A stretch of 40,970 bases of DNA from Bacillota bacterium (GTDB lineage Bacteria; Bacillota; Clostridia; Acetivibrionales; DSM-1351). Below, one piece after another: positions 33,234 through 40,970 of this stretch. The notes beneath the pieces are model-generated. The model searched no databases, was not told the origin of the DNA, and saw only the letters and a list, made by a program, of their open reading frames with translations. Location: NCBI GenBank assembly GCA_023460955.1, contig JAEWOH010000055.1:1-40970 (forward strand). The letters are read 5' to 3'. The first letter of the stretch is position 1. Each line of letters begins with the position of its first letter. Position numbers and translations under genes: made by a program.

Positions 33234-33584
33234 TTATTTTCGAAGAATCTTATCCATTGCTTTACCCTTTGCCAACTCATCAACCAGCTTATCCAAATAG
33301 CGTATTTCCTGCATTATAGGGTCTTTAATGTCTTCCACCCGAACACCGCAAACCACACCTTTAATCAGCTTCCGGGCAGGGTTCAGTTGCGGGGCTTTCT
33401 TAAAGAAGGTTTCAAAATCAGTTTGTTTCCTCAACTCTTCTTCAAGCTCTTCCTGGCTATACCCCGTCAGCCAACATAAGATTTCATCGACTTCTGCTTT
33501 ACTGCGTCCTTTTTTCTCAGCCTTTGCAATATAAAGGGGGTAAACGCTGGCTACACTCATTGCATATATATTATGTTTGGTCAT
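33234..33584 (-). CDS. DUF2200-family protein
   Basis: A 116-residue soluble protein of the DUF2200 family, widespread in bacteria; its function is unknown. Conserved blocks: KHNIYAMSVASVYPLYIAKA, KAEVDEILCWLTGYSQEELE, APQLNPARKLIKGVVCGVRV and DKLVDELAKGKAMDKIL. The start at 33584 has GGAGG seven bases upstream; the longer in-frame ATG at 33626 is not supported. Single gene. Confidence 0.87.
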   Translation of the reverse strand: MTKHNIYAMSVASVYPLYIAKAEKKGRSKAEVDEILCWLTGYSQEELEEELRKQTDFETFFKKAPQLNPARKLIKGVVCGVRVEDIKDPIMQEIRYLDKLVDELAKGKAMDKILRK

Positions 33585-33657
33585 GATAAACCCTCCCTGA
33601 TAAGTTCTGAACCGAATTGATTTCACCCATTCTCAGTTATACCCTTATTTACAGAAA

Positions 33658-33795
33658 TTATATATTATATTTATTTGTAAATCCATTCGATAATCTTCTT
33701 GCTTCCGGTATCAATTTAAGCTTTTCGTACAAACGAACTGTGTTGGAATGAACACCAATTCTTTTAGCTACTTCTGCTGTTTTATATGCCTTTTT
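33658..33795 (-). pseudogene. N-terminal remnant of a MerR-family regulator
   Basis: A frame of 45 codons without start codon reads KTAEVAKRIGVHSNTVRLYE and stops after RLSNGFTNKY. The helix-turn-helix and the RLYEKLKLIP wing are typical MerR, but both the start Met and everything after the first ~45 residues are gone. It lies between two intact genes and looks decayed. Confidence 0.7.
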
Positions 33796-33803
33796 TTACG
33801 AAG

Positions 33804-35438
33804 TTATTTGGTGGCTCGCACTACTTTTTCTGAAAAATCAAAAAGTCTTTTTATAGCATTTACTTCTCTTTCGTCTATCAATCTCCAGGTTAGATTTGGG
33901 AATAGGGGGCATTTTTCTACCTTCTGGCCGTTATATGCTAATGTCAAGGCAAGAGGTTTTCTTTTTCCGGTCTTATCTAACTGAGTACAATACCCACAGC
34001 CATCGCACTTTTTTGTCCTCGAAAAGGTTATGTCTTTTAATTCATTATCCATTTTATCAAAGCTTGCAAGAGCCTGCCGAAAGCTTGGTACATGGAAAAT
34101 GTAGACCATTTGATCACGCCTTTTCCAATCGAAAAAGAAATCTGCCTTTCCCTTTTGATTATCAGTGTACTCCTTTTCCCAATGTATTCCGTAGTCATCA
34201 AAGGAACAGTTATAACCCTTCTTTATGAAGTGGTCCTCCAAGTCCCTGATAAGTAGACTATTTCCGGTTATCTTTCCGAATAAATGTTCCGCTTTATACC
34301 TCGAAACATCATACATGCAATAAATAAAGCTTGATATTCCATTTTTTAATGAAATGTGGTTATTATTACAAAGAAGCTTCCAGGCTGGAAAAAGCTCAGG
34401 ATATTTTTCGCAATGGAATACCGTTCCATCCCCCTGGCTTTCATCTGTTAATCCAAGAGCATCAAGCTGCATCAGCCTTTTCTTGGTAAATTTCATTATA
34501 GTATTACTTACATACAGTTTATTGTCCTGTAGCTCACCATTTTCACCAATGGTGTAAAGAAAAGTGTAGAACTCCAATAAGACTTTCTCCATTTTTCTCA
34601 TTACTTTAACGAGTTCAGGTCGGCTATTCATCATTTCCCAGTTTTCAATAGAATCATCTTTCTCTGTCTTGAGACCTATTGATGACGGATCTTCATATAT
34701 ACTGCAAATAACATCCTTAAGAAATCCCCTCATTTGTCTCTGAGCATCCTGGCTTACATTATCTCTCTCTAAAGGAAGGTAGTCAGGAAATGTACACTTG
34801 TAGCGATAAACCATCCGGTGTGCGAGACTGTCAAAGCTATTTCCAATCTTATTTTCTTCTGATAAGACTAAAGCTTCCGCTTCTTCATTCCTCCGACCTT
34901 CAGCTCGCAGCTCTTTACAAGGAGCATAGTAGTCCAGTATAAGCAGCTTATCTCCCATATAGCGAGGAACACCAAATCTTTTATATGAGTAGTACTCCAT
35001 TTCATACGCACCGGCAGCGTAGTCATATTCATACCCCTTCTCCCTCATAGCAAGAGAAAACTTATCCTGTGCCTCTGCGTACAAATCAGCACCTTCTTCT
35101 CTCCCTTGTATCCAGCCTATCCCCATTTCGCACTCAGACAGATCCCTGAAAACAAATCCCTCCGGAACTTCAGCTCCCTCTGTGGCCAGTACCCCCGCAA
35201 TATATGTAAAGGTGCTGTCTTGTAAATTAAACTCCCCCCGCCACCCCACTGTATCCGGGTCCTTTGTTAAAAGGCAGGGAAGACTGTTTAGCAATTCCAT
35301 GCTCCCATCCTGCCACATGCCTTGCCACATTGCTACAGCAGGATTATCAGGTCCAGAATTAATATTCATTCTTACCTGCTTTCCGATTAAACGGGATGCC
35401 GGGAATCTCCTCACCTCAAAGTTAATTATCTTCGACAT
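33804..35438 (-). CDS. GyrI-like ligand-binding domain fused to a ~380-residue unknown region
   Basis: A 544-residue protein. The N-terminal ~160 residues form a GyrI/AraC-effector-like domain (NFEVRRFPASRLIGKQVRM, TYIAGVLATEGAEVPEG, EYYSYKRFGVP), which in other proteins binds small molecules. The remaining ~380 residues match no family I can name. Near the C-terminus lies a metal-binding-type cluster KKCDGCGYC with a later Cys (VEKCPLFP), preceded by a mixed region (VYRYKCTFPDYLPLERDNVS). No DNA-binding helix-turn-helix is seen, so it is not an ordinary regulator. GGAGG is six bases before the ATG at 35438; a longer start at 35477 overlaps the S41 fragment. It could be an enzyme or sensor for a toxic small molecule. 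Confidence 0.75.
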   Translation of the reverse strand: MSKIINFEVRRFPASRLIGKQVRMNINSGPDNPAVAMWQGMWQDGSMELLNSLPCLLTKDPDTVGWRGEFNLQDSTFTYIAGVLATEGAEVPEGFVFRDLSECEMGIGWIQGREEGADLYAEAQDKFSLAMREKGYEYDYAAGAYEMEYYSYKRFGVPRYMGDKLLILDYYAPCKELRAEGRRNEEAEALVLSEENKIGNSFDSLAHRMVYRYKCTFPDYLPLERDNVSQDAQRQMRGFLKDVICSIYEDPSSIGLKTEKDDSIENWEMMNSRPELVKVMRKMEKVLLEFYTFLYTIGENGELQDNKLYVSNTIMKFTKKRLMQLDALGLTDESQGDGTVFHCEKYPELFPAWKLLCNNNHISLKNGISSFIYCMYDVSRYKAEHLFGKITGNSLLIRDLEDHFIKKGYNCSFDDYGIHWEKEYTDNQKGKADFFFDWKRRDQMVYIFHVPSFRQALASFDKMDNELKDITFSRTKKCDGCGYCTQLDKTGKRKPLALTLAYNGQKVEKCPLFPNLTWRLIDEREVNAIKRLFDFSEKVVRATK

Positions 35439-35473
35439 ACATTTCCTCCACGTAACTTTGGTAGAAACTTTCC

Positions 35474-35698
35474 TCATGACTTTTTTTGACCTGAGCTTAC
35501 ATTAATATATTCGTCCTTGTTACTTAGCCAATCTAATCCTTTTACCCTTTTATTAACTTCAAATAAAGGATAATTTTCTTTCAATATCGTATACATATAT
35601 TCAAAGTCATCTAATTTTTCTTTTTGAGTCAATTGATTAAGACAATCAATATAGCTTTTCTCATTCTTTATAATTACCTTTCTGTAAGTATTAACCAT
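35474..35698 (-). pseudogene. N-terminal fragment of an S41-family peptidase
   Basis: A 74-codon frame. The stretch KLDDFEYMYTILKENYPLFE followed by VKGLDWLSNKDEYI matches the N-terminal helical domain of S41 (C-terminal processing type) peptidases of Clostridia as I remember them. The PDZ and protease parts are absent, and the frame ends in an unrelated tail. No ribosome binding site. Likely a truncated gene. Confidence 0.6.
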
Positions 35699-35927
35699 TT
35701 TATAGTATCACTTTACAACTAGACATAAAAGTATTTTGTATAAAAATTTTTCTCCCAAATTAGTAAGATTATTTGTTGTTCAGTTTGCTACATATTGCAT
35801 GGCTCATCTGCATAGAAATGTAACCTTAATAAAATATAAAGCGATCTTGAGTGCAGCAGTATTGGCATTGCAGCTTTTATCGGACGCAAGCGATAGTTTT
35901 AAACGATACAAATTTTAGGAAAAATCG

Positions 35928-36149
35928 GTGTCTCCGAAAATTAATAAAAAAGCAATATTTATACAAAACTTAATATATTTCGTGATACCTTTGGCTTTAG
36001 CAATTATTCATTCCATAATCGGAATAACTGTAGTCACTGAAATTTTTAAAACCTACAGCCAGAGTATTATAGGAGTCTCTTTGCTCATGATAGGCTTGGC
36101 CCTTATAATTATATACGGTGGGATTTTTATGAACTTATATTTGCTTTAA
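35928..36149 (+). pseudogene. C-terminal fragment of a BceB-like FtsX permease
   Basis: From a GTG at 35928 the frame reads KINKKAIFIQNLIYFVIPLA then two more hydrophobic stretches ending in YGGIFMNLYLL. This matches the last membrane helices of BceB-type FtsX permeases (AIYF-x-x-P-L-x-LAIIHS...IYGGYF). The rest of the gene and its ATPase are missing. It is the second FtsX-type sequence in the window. The stretch 35699-35927 before it shows no convincing gene. Confidence 0.6.
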
Positions 36150-36180
36150 GAGAATAGTTAGAAACATTAATAAGACAAAT

Positions 36181-36207
36181 AAGAGACACCGATAGATGGT
36201 GTCTCTT
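36181..36207 (-). terminator. Hairpin downstream of the AraC-type gene (copy A)
   Basis: AAGAGACACC (36181-36190) and GGTGTCTCTT (36198-36207), perfect 10-bp stem with a 7-nt loop, about 45 bp past the AraC-type stop. Minus-strand 3' side is TATTTGTCTT. It shares its core with the hairpin at 37240-37280. Confidence 0.7.
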
Positions 36208-36252
36208 AAGTACGCACAAATATTGTAATTTACTCATCAAGTGTGATGTAAA

Positions 36253-37146
36253 TTATTTTTTTACAATCGGATACCACAATTCAATATAGCCAAATTCTCC
36301 TGTTCCTCCATAAATTTCGAAGTTTGGACCTTCTGCCCTTTCATATTCTGCCGTAGGCAGCCATTCACTGAAAAATCTCTTTTGTAAAGTAGAGAGAACC
36401 TTAAAAAAGTCATCTTTCCATTTAAATTTTTCAGATGAAAAAATTGCATATGTCTGTGAAGGGATGTGAACTGTTTTATAGCCATCTGTTTTACTGTTTT
36501 TTGAATTAAACGCAAACAACATATATGGAAATGTATTATCTTCTGTCTTCCTATAGTATTCAACTGCATGAAGTTTACATAAGTCCTGCGATACGAAGTT
36601 TGGCAAATCACCCGCATTTGAAAAAAGTCTTTCATACTCCCCGTTCTCATGGCATTGCTGCCAGAGTTGACCAGGGGTCAGATAACCTGCTTCTCCATTT
36701 AATGAGCAGATTGTTTCAATACCAAAAACATCAAAAGCTTCCTTTGTTTCAATCCTGTAATCCATTTCTCTTTCTCCTTTAATCGAAATTTGGAAGGATA
36801 TTTTAGGATAAGCCTTTAATTTTACTCCTTCCCGCTTAGCTTCAACGGGCGATAAACCATGAAGTGTTTTGAATGCTCTGGAAAATGATGTTGCAGTATC
36901 GTATCCATATTTTACTGCCACATCAATTACTTTCACATTGGAGTTTTGTAATTCCAGTGCCGCTTGCGTCAATCTTCTCCTGCGTATGTATTCAGCCAGT
37001 GTGGTATCAGTTATAAAGGAAAACATACGTTGAAAGTTATAGGATGAACAACAAGCTTTCATAGCTACTATATTAAAATCAATTTCACCCTCCAAATTTG
37101 CTTCAATATAGTCAATAGCTGAGTTCATTTTTACAAGCCAATCCAT
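36253..37146 (-). CDS. AraC-family regulator with C-terminal GyrI-like domain
   Basis: A 297-residue regulator. The AraC DNA-binding domain is at the N-terminus (about 5-105): MKACCSSYNFQRMFSFITD, EYIRRRRLTQAALELQ, DVAVKYGYDTATSFSRAFKTLHGLSP. Residues about 125-297 are a GyrI-like effector domain (DVFGIETICSLNGEAG, FPYMLFAFNSKNS, IPSQTYAIFSSEKFKW, EIYGGTGEFGYIELWYPI), as in Rob/YdeE-type regulators of drug or stress responses. The start at 37146 is six bases from GGGAGGG. Target and ligand not visible. Flanked by two related hairpins. Confidence 0.92.
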   Translation of the reverse strand: MDWLVKMNSAIDYIEANLEGEIDFNIVAMKACCSSYNFQRMFSFITDTTLAEYIRRRRLTQAALELQNSNVKVIDVAVKYGYDTATSFSRAFKTLHGLSPVEAKREGVKLKAYPKISFQISIKGEREMDYRIETKEAFDVFGIETICSLNGEAGYLTPGQLWQQCHENGEYERLFSNAGDLPNFVSQDLCKLHAVEYYRKTEDNTFPYMLFAFNSKNSKTDGYKTVHIPSQTYAIFSSEKFKWKDDFFKVLSTLQKRFFSEWLPTAEYERAEGPNFEIYGGTGEFGYIELWYPIVKK

Positions 37147-37239
37147 ATAATTCCCTCCCTTCAATAAAAGGATAATATAAATAGTATATCAAAGCATGAT
37201 ATTTTGTGCACAATATTGCAATTTGAGGTAAAAATAACT

Positions 37240-37280
37240 GTTTAGCTAAGAGATACCTTTCAGGTGTCTCTTAGCTAAAC
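37240..37280 (-). terminator. Terminator after the XRE gene (copy B of the hairpin)
   Basis: 18-bp stem, 37240-37257 with 37263-37280, one G-T pair, 5-nt loop. On the minus strand it is followed by AGTTATTTTT, 17 bp past the XRE stop. Its inner part (TAAGAGACACC...) matches the hairpin at 36181-36207. Confidence 0.75.
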
Positions 37281-37296
37281 AGCTACAGTAAATATT

Positions 37297-37767
37297 CTAC
37301 CAGTCAAAAATAGAACCATACCTTTTTTTAAGTTTTCTTAACCCAATAAAAGCACAAGTAATTCCAACTACTGATATCATTCCCCGACTTATAATTTCAT
37401 ATATATTATTACTAAGATGTAATGTAGATAAGTTAATAATACATATTGAATTGCACATAGTACATAATGCCAGATAGATTTTCCTTTTTACTCTAATTGG
37501 AAGTTTATTATTCTGCTCACTTATCCTCTCACTCACTTTTGTTTCTATTTTCTCATTTTCTGCCTCAACCTTTTCATCCTTTACCAAGCTATCAATACTA
37601 ACTCCGAAATAATTACTAATATCTATTAGCTTTTCAATCTCAGGGAAGGATTGCCCCAACTCCCACTTTGACACCGATTGCCTTGAAACATTCATTATTT
37701 CAGCAAGTTCCTCTTGGGATAAATTTTTGCCATTTCGTAAATTTTGTAGTTTTTGTGAAAAATTCAT
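37297..37767 (-). CDS. XRE-family regulator with membrane tail
   Basis: A 156-residue protein: a Cro/CI-type helix-turn-helix (about 5-60: KLQNLRNGKNLSQEELAEIM, VSRQSVSKWELGQSFPEIEK), an acidic linker (65-85), then two probable membrane helices (about 95-115 and 125-145) and a basic C-terminal tail (RKLKKRYGSIFDW). Membrane-tethered XRE regulators of this type are common in Firmicutes and often sit next to a transporter; here the neighbours are the AraC gene and an antiporter. GAGGTG lies six bases before the ATG at 37767. Function unknown. Confidence 0.87.
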   Translation of the reverse strand: MNFSQKLQNLRNGKNLSQEELAEIMNVSRQSVSKWELGQSFPEIEKLIDISNYFGVSIDSLVKDEKVEAENEKIETKVSERISEQNNKLPIRVKRKIYLALCTMCNSICIINLSTLHLSNNIYEIISRGMISVVGITCAFIGLRKLKKRYGSIFDW

Positions 37768-37891
37768 TAACATCACCTCATCTAAATAATGCAATAAAAA
37801 TGGGTTAGTATTCTACCAATTACTGTGTGCTTTTTGTCAACTGACAGTTGCATTTATAATTTTAATAGCATTTTGACTGCTTTTCTTTAAA

Positions 37892-39922
37892 TTACTCTAT
37901 AGGTTTTCGTAAGATGACACTTTCAATATAGTTAATATACCTTCTTAATTCCTTTGCCTGTTCTCTGGTGACTTCACCTGCCTCATACATCCCATATATT
38001 TCTGAACGTTGTGTATCCATCACTTTAATCCTCAGCTCTTCTTTTAATTCTTCATTTTTTTCAATATATCTTTCATCGGGACGTTTTAATCGATTAACCA
38101 GTGCTTTATATTCCAAAATAACAGCATAAACAATATCCGGCCTTTCATGCTCCTTGGCACTCTTCTCTAAATGTTCAAGAGCTACTTGTAATGCTTTTAT
38201 CTGAATATCCTTTCCTAACCTCAATTTGCTTAGTCTATCGTTTTCACCGTTATGTTTTTGAATATTAAATCGCTTCCAGCCTCTTAGCACTCTCCTTATT
38301 AGATACATTACTTCATAACGGACATTGCTGGCAAGTGCTTCTTCCCGGTAATTAAGGGACTTCTCGAATGTTTCAAAAACGTCTACACATATTTCATTCT
38401 TCTCCATTAGTTCATATATATATTTCCGCTCTGCTTTTAATGCAGATAAACGTATTTCTTTCACAATTTGTTGATATAAATTCGTGCCTTCTATTGAGCT
38501 CTGCTCAGATTGGATTTTCTCAAACGCATTTCTATATTCATTCATTAGCTCATAAGCTACTGATTCATTTTCTTTATCCATTTCTAATTTAATTTTTTTA
38601 ATAGCAGCCAGCAGAAGTTTACTCCTTGCCCCACTTAATATACTCTGATTCTTCATTTCCCCCTCTTCTAGCTCCTGCTTACTGAGAAGTGGCAAAAACA
38701 CTGTTGCACATAATAATGTAAATAATATTACTCCAGCTGCCAGAAAGAGAATTAGGGAACGCTCCGGGAATGCCTCTCCACTATTCAAAATTAGCGGAAT
38801 TGACAAAATGCCCGCCATCGTAACTGTTCCTCTAACACCTGTCAAACTAATTATCAGGGACATTTTTAAGCTTGGCTCTACAGCCTCTTCTGTTTTGGTA
38901 ACCCTGTATTTATATACAAAAAAGAAATACGACCAAATAAAGCGGATTCCTAAAATAACAATTCCAATTGCTATTACATATGCAACTGCCAACCAATTTC
39001 CAATACTAGGGTCGGCTACTGTCTCTTTCATTGATAAAGGAATGTCCAATCCTAATAATAGAAAAACAATGCCGTTTAAAACGAATAAAATAATTGACCA
39101 AATGTTTTCAGTAAGTACCTGTTCCTCAGCCGTCCTGGTTTCTGTCTTTTCTCTCACCAGAGAATGGAGAATACCTGCTACCACAACAGCAATAATTCCG
39201 GAAGCATGTAAAAGTTCTTCTGTAATAATATAAATTATGAAGGGAGTTAAGATTTGTAATAATGAATGAAATACTACATCGTTTATACCTCGTTTATGCA
39301 ATCTGAACCGTATGAATGTTACAAGTAAACCGAGGAATAAACCTAAGATTGCTCCGACTAAGAACACATAAGTAAAATTTAATATTGCTTCCCGTAACGA
39401 AAAATAGCCTGTTACCACAGCTGCTACCGCATACTTAAAGGCAACTATACCAGATGCGTCATTTATTAAAGATTCTCCTCTAACAAGAATTAACACTTTC
39501 TCAGGAATATGAATACGTTTTGCAATTCCATTAACAGCTACTGGATCCGTGGGCGATAAAATAGCCGTTAAAGCAAATGCTGCAGCGAGAGGAATATTCG
39601 GTATCATCCAATGAATAAAATACCCACCGCCAATAGTTGTCAGAATAACAAGGATAAGGGCATTACCGAAGATTGGTGCTCTCATCTTCCATAATTCTTC
39701 ACGAGGGAAATGTCTCCCATCGTTGTATAAGATAGGTGCAACAAATAGGAGCAAAAACCACTCGGCTTCTATTTGAATTGAATTATTTCTAGATACAAGT
39801 GCAATCAATATACCGAATCCAATTTGGGTTAATGCCGTTGGAATAGACGGGATATAGTGACTAATTATATTTGAAAATAATAAACAAACTATTAATAACA
39901 ATACCGTCATTAATAAATCCAT
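37892..39922 (-). CDS. Na+/H+ antiporter, CPA1 (NhaP) family
   Basis: A 676-residue cation/proton antiporter. About 12 membrane helices fill residues 5-420, with ILSPTDPVAVNGIAKRI and the core RGESLINDASGIVAFKYA, whose Asp pair motif (NDASG) is the CPA1 ion-binding site. The last ~240 residues are cytoplasmic, highly charged and helical (KLLLAAIKKIKLEMDKENES to the C-terminus), as in other bacterial NhaP-type proteins with regulatory tails. It exchanges Na+ (or K+) for H+, aiding pH and salt tolerance. AAGGGAG precedes the ATG. Single gene. Confidence 0.93.
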   Translation of the reverse strand: MDLLMTVLLLIVCLLFSNIISHYIPSIPTALTQIGFGILIALVSRNNSIQIEAEWFLLLFVAPILYNDGRHFPREELWKMRAPIFGNALILVILTTIGGGYFIHWMIPNIPLAAAFALTAILSPTDPVAVNGIAKRIHIPEKVLILVRGESLINDASGIVAFKYAVAAVVTGYFSLREAILNFTYVFLVGAILGLFLGLLVTFIRFRLHKRGINDVVFHSLLQILTPFIIYIITEELLHASGIIAVVVAGILHSLVREKTETRTAEEQVLTENIWSIILFVLNGIVFLLLGLDIPLSMKETVADPSIGNWLAVAYVIAIGIVILGIRFIWSYFFFVYKYRVTKTEEAVEPSLKMSLIISLTGVRGTVTMAGILSIPLILNSGEAFPERSLILFLAAGVILFTLLCATVFLPLLSKQELEEGEMKNQSILSGARSKLLLAAIKKIKLEMDKENESVAYELMNEYRNAFEKIQSEQSSIEGTNLYQQIVKEIRLSALKAERKYIYELMEKNEICVDVFETFEKSLNYREEALASNVRYEVMYLIRRVLRGWKRFNIQKHNGENDRLSKLRLGKDIQIKALQVALEHLEKSAKEHERPDIVYAVILEYKALVNRLKRPDERYIEKNEELKEELRIKVMDTQRSEIYGMYEAGEVTREQAKELRRYINYIESVILRKPIE

Positions 39923-40035
39923 TAAATTTCTCCCTTCTGAAGTACATTTAATAGTGTTCCCTAATTTTGCTCAAAATTGTTAATGCACCTAAATAGCTAG
40001 GTTCACACAATTTCTCCTTCTATATATTGAGCCTG

Positions 40036-40515
40036 TTATTTGTGGTACGTCTCACCCTTCATTATTTTAAACGCTCTGTACGTCTGCTCCAGTAAAATGA
40101 GTCTTGCCAACTGGTGCGGAAAAGTCATTTTTGACAGGCAAATCCGGTAGTTGGAGGCTGCTATCAGGCTCTTATCCAAGCCCAGGGAGCCTCCGATTAT
40201 AAAGGTTATATGAGAGCTTCCTGACAGCATAATACTTTCCAGTTTTGTTGCAAAGCCTTCCGAGGTGACCTGTTCGCCTGCCAGGTCAAGCAGAATGATA
40301 AAGCTGCCTTCCTTTACCCTTTTAAGCAGTCTTTCTGCCTCCTTTTGCTTTACCTGGGCCTCCTGAGCCGGACTAAGGGTATCGGGGGCATGCTCGTCCT
40401 CAACTTCAATAATCTCTATGTCTGCAAATCTGGATAATCTCTTTGAATATTCTGAAATACCATCCTTTAGATAGCGCTCTTTCAATTTTCCTACAGCTGC
40501 TATTGTTATTTTCAT
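40036..40515 (-). CDS. rlmH: 23S rRNA (pseudouridine-1915 N3) methyltransferase
   Basis: SPOUT-class methyltransferase acting on the 70S ribosome, methylating m3-pseudouridine-1915 of helix 69. The 159-residue protein starts MKITIAAVGKLKE, has LLDLAGEQVTSEGFA, the SAM-binding knot FIIGGSLGLDKSL and the terminal LLEQTYRAFKIMKGETYHK, which is near-invariant. The ATG at 40515 gives the conserved N-terminus; an ATG at 40536 is a shorter-distance alternative without support. GGGGAATAGT precedes it. A group II intron ends 62 bp upstream, so any native upstream promoter or operon partner has been separated from it. Confidence 0.97.
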   Translation of the reverse strand: MKITIAAVGKLKERYLKDGISEYSKRLSRFADIEIIEVEDEHAPDTLSPAQEAQVKQKEAERLLKRVKEGSFIILLDLAGEQVTSEGFATKLESIMLSGSSHITFIIGGSLGLDKSLIAASNYRICLSKMTFPHQLARLILLEQTYRAFKIMKGETYHK

Positions 40516-40577
40516 TACTATTCCCCATTCTGCCACGTGGTCAGCAGCAAAAAATAAAAAATTTATACTTTCCTTAC

Positions 40578-40970
40578 GTAGAGTAGGTCAGATGGAAAAT
40601 TCATACCTTTTCCCTCTTTCCCCTGCATCAAACCGTGCATGCGGTTCTCTCGCACACGGCTTTCCGATATTCTTCTTCCTTCAGCATTCACTAAGCTGCA
40701 AGTTTTTGTAATCCACATTCGTAAATGATCTTTCGGACATTTGAAATGCCTGCATATCGTCTGTTATTCTGTGTTTTGTAGTTGTACCATAATGTAAACT
40801 TCTTTATGATATACCAATCCATTTTGTTAAGTTGTTTACCTGAATTCTTTAATCCATAATAGTTTCTCATTCCAATTATCTTTGGGTTAAGAATTTCTAT
40901 CATTTTGTGTACGTCCAGCAACAACGTTGTCCTGCTGGCAAATACACCTTTAATATTATCCCTCATCTTC
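40578..40970 (-). mobile_element. Group II intron, 3' part (continues past the window)
   Basis: Domain V lies at 40630-40663 on the minus strand (AAGCCGTGTGCG...CGCATGCACGGTTT with the AGC triad), followed by a domain VI-like segment and the end ...CTACTCTAC, giving a 3' splice boundary at 40578. The intron-encoded reverse transcriptase C-terminus lies upstream. The 5' half is beyond the window edge. Confidence 0.82.
40691..40970 (-). CDS. Group II intron maturase/reverse transcriptase, C-terminal part
   Basis: The C-terminal ~93 residues of an intron-encoded protein; the N-terminal part is beyond the right edge. The segment around EILNPKIIGMRNYYGLKN and KKFTLWYNYKTQNNRR is the maturase (GIIM/domain X) signature. 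It ends LQKLAA without an HNH endonuclease domain, so this intron's protein probably lacks one, as in several bacterial classes; mobility would then rely on other target entry. The frame is open to the window edge. It lies inside the intron called at 40578-40970. Confidence 0.85.
   Translation of the reverse strand, partial: KMRDNIKGVFASRTTLLLDVHKMIEILNPKIIGMRNYYGLKNSGKQLNKMDWYIIKKFTLWYNYKTQNNRRYAGISNVRKIIYECGLQKLAA

Noticed and set aside
35736..35918. 60-codon plus-strand frame before the FtsX fragment
   Set aside because: No ribosome binding site, no family-like pattern, and it lies in decayed DNA; not supported as a gene.

Overview
The window looks like chromosomal DNA of a low-GC, Gram-positive, spore-former-type Clostridia (a mesophilic Ruminiclostridium/Clostridium-like organism is my best guess). 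Reasons: AT-rich composition, strong GGAGG ribosome binding sites, abundant A/T-flanked hairpin terminators, a zinc-type L31, a Rho with a large low-complexity insertion, an LTA-synthase-like sulfatase and an arginine deiminase. The species call is inference. Most genes lie on the minus strand.

Region 1 (1-5.3 kb) is an amino-sugar (probably sialic acid / ManNAc) locus in two divergently regulated pieces on the same strand. nagB, a ROK sugar kinase, a YhcH/NanQ-type protein and a GntR/HutC regulator form one operon. nanE and a lipoprotein sugar-binding protein, cut by the window edge, form the next. Both promoters share one design: TAGAC(A/G)-17 bp-TATAAT, with three GTMTATAC boxes at 20-21 bp spacing, the nearest overlapping the -35. 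This fits one HutC-type regulator controlling both.

Region 2 (5.4-13.5 kb) holds rpmE, an ABC exporter-like pair (ATPase plus a double-FtsX permease), its two-component system (ATGA-overlapping regulator and intramembrane-type kinase) and rho. A TTACA-N4-TGTAA inverted repeat of BceR type sits between kinase and transporter genes. Rho carries a 7 x 24 bp in-frame minisatellite encoding an 8-residue Q/P repeat.

Region 3 (13.7-25 kb) is accessory: a multi-zinc-ribbon protein, a DUF6143-like protein, a QueG-like ferredoxin-type protein, a MerR/GyrI-type regulator with a textbook 19-bp-spacer promoter, a 200-bp tandem repeat abutting and copying the 3' end of tRNA-Thr(TGT), then a set of small enzymes (P-loop kinase, double GNAT, two methyltransferases, HAD phosphatase with dCTP deaminase, ICMT-like methyltransferase) interspersed with decayed genes, ending at tRNA-Val(TAC).

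Region 4 (25.2-33 kb) carries deoD, an LTA-synthase-like enzyme, arcA, a small conserved-looking protein, a membrane-anchored alpha/beta hydrolase and a MATE exporter. Region 5 (33-37.8 kb) mixes intact regulators (DUF2200, a 544-residue GyrI-domain fusion, AraC-GyrI, XRE) with fragments of a MerR protein, an S41 peptidase and an FtsX permease, and has two matching hairpins around the AraC gene. Region 6 (37.9-41 kb) has a CPA1 Na+/H+ antiporter, rlmH and the 3' end of a group II intron inserted just upstream of rlmH.
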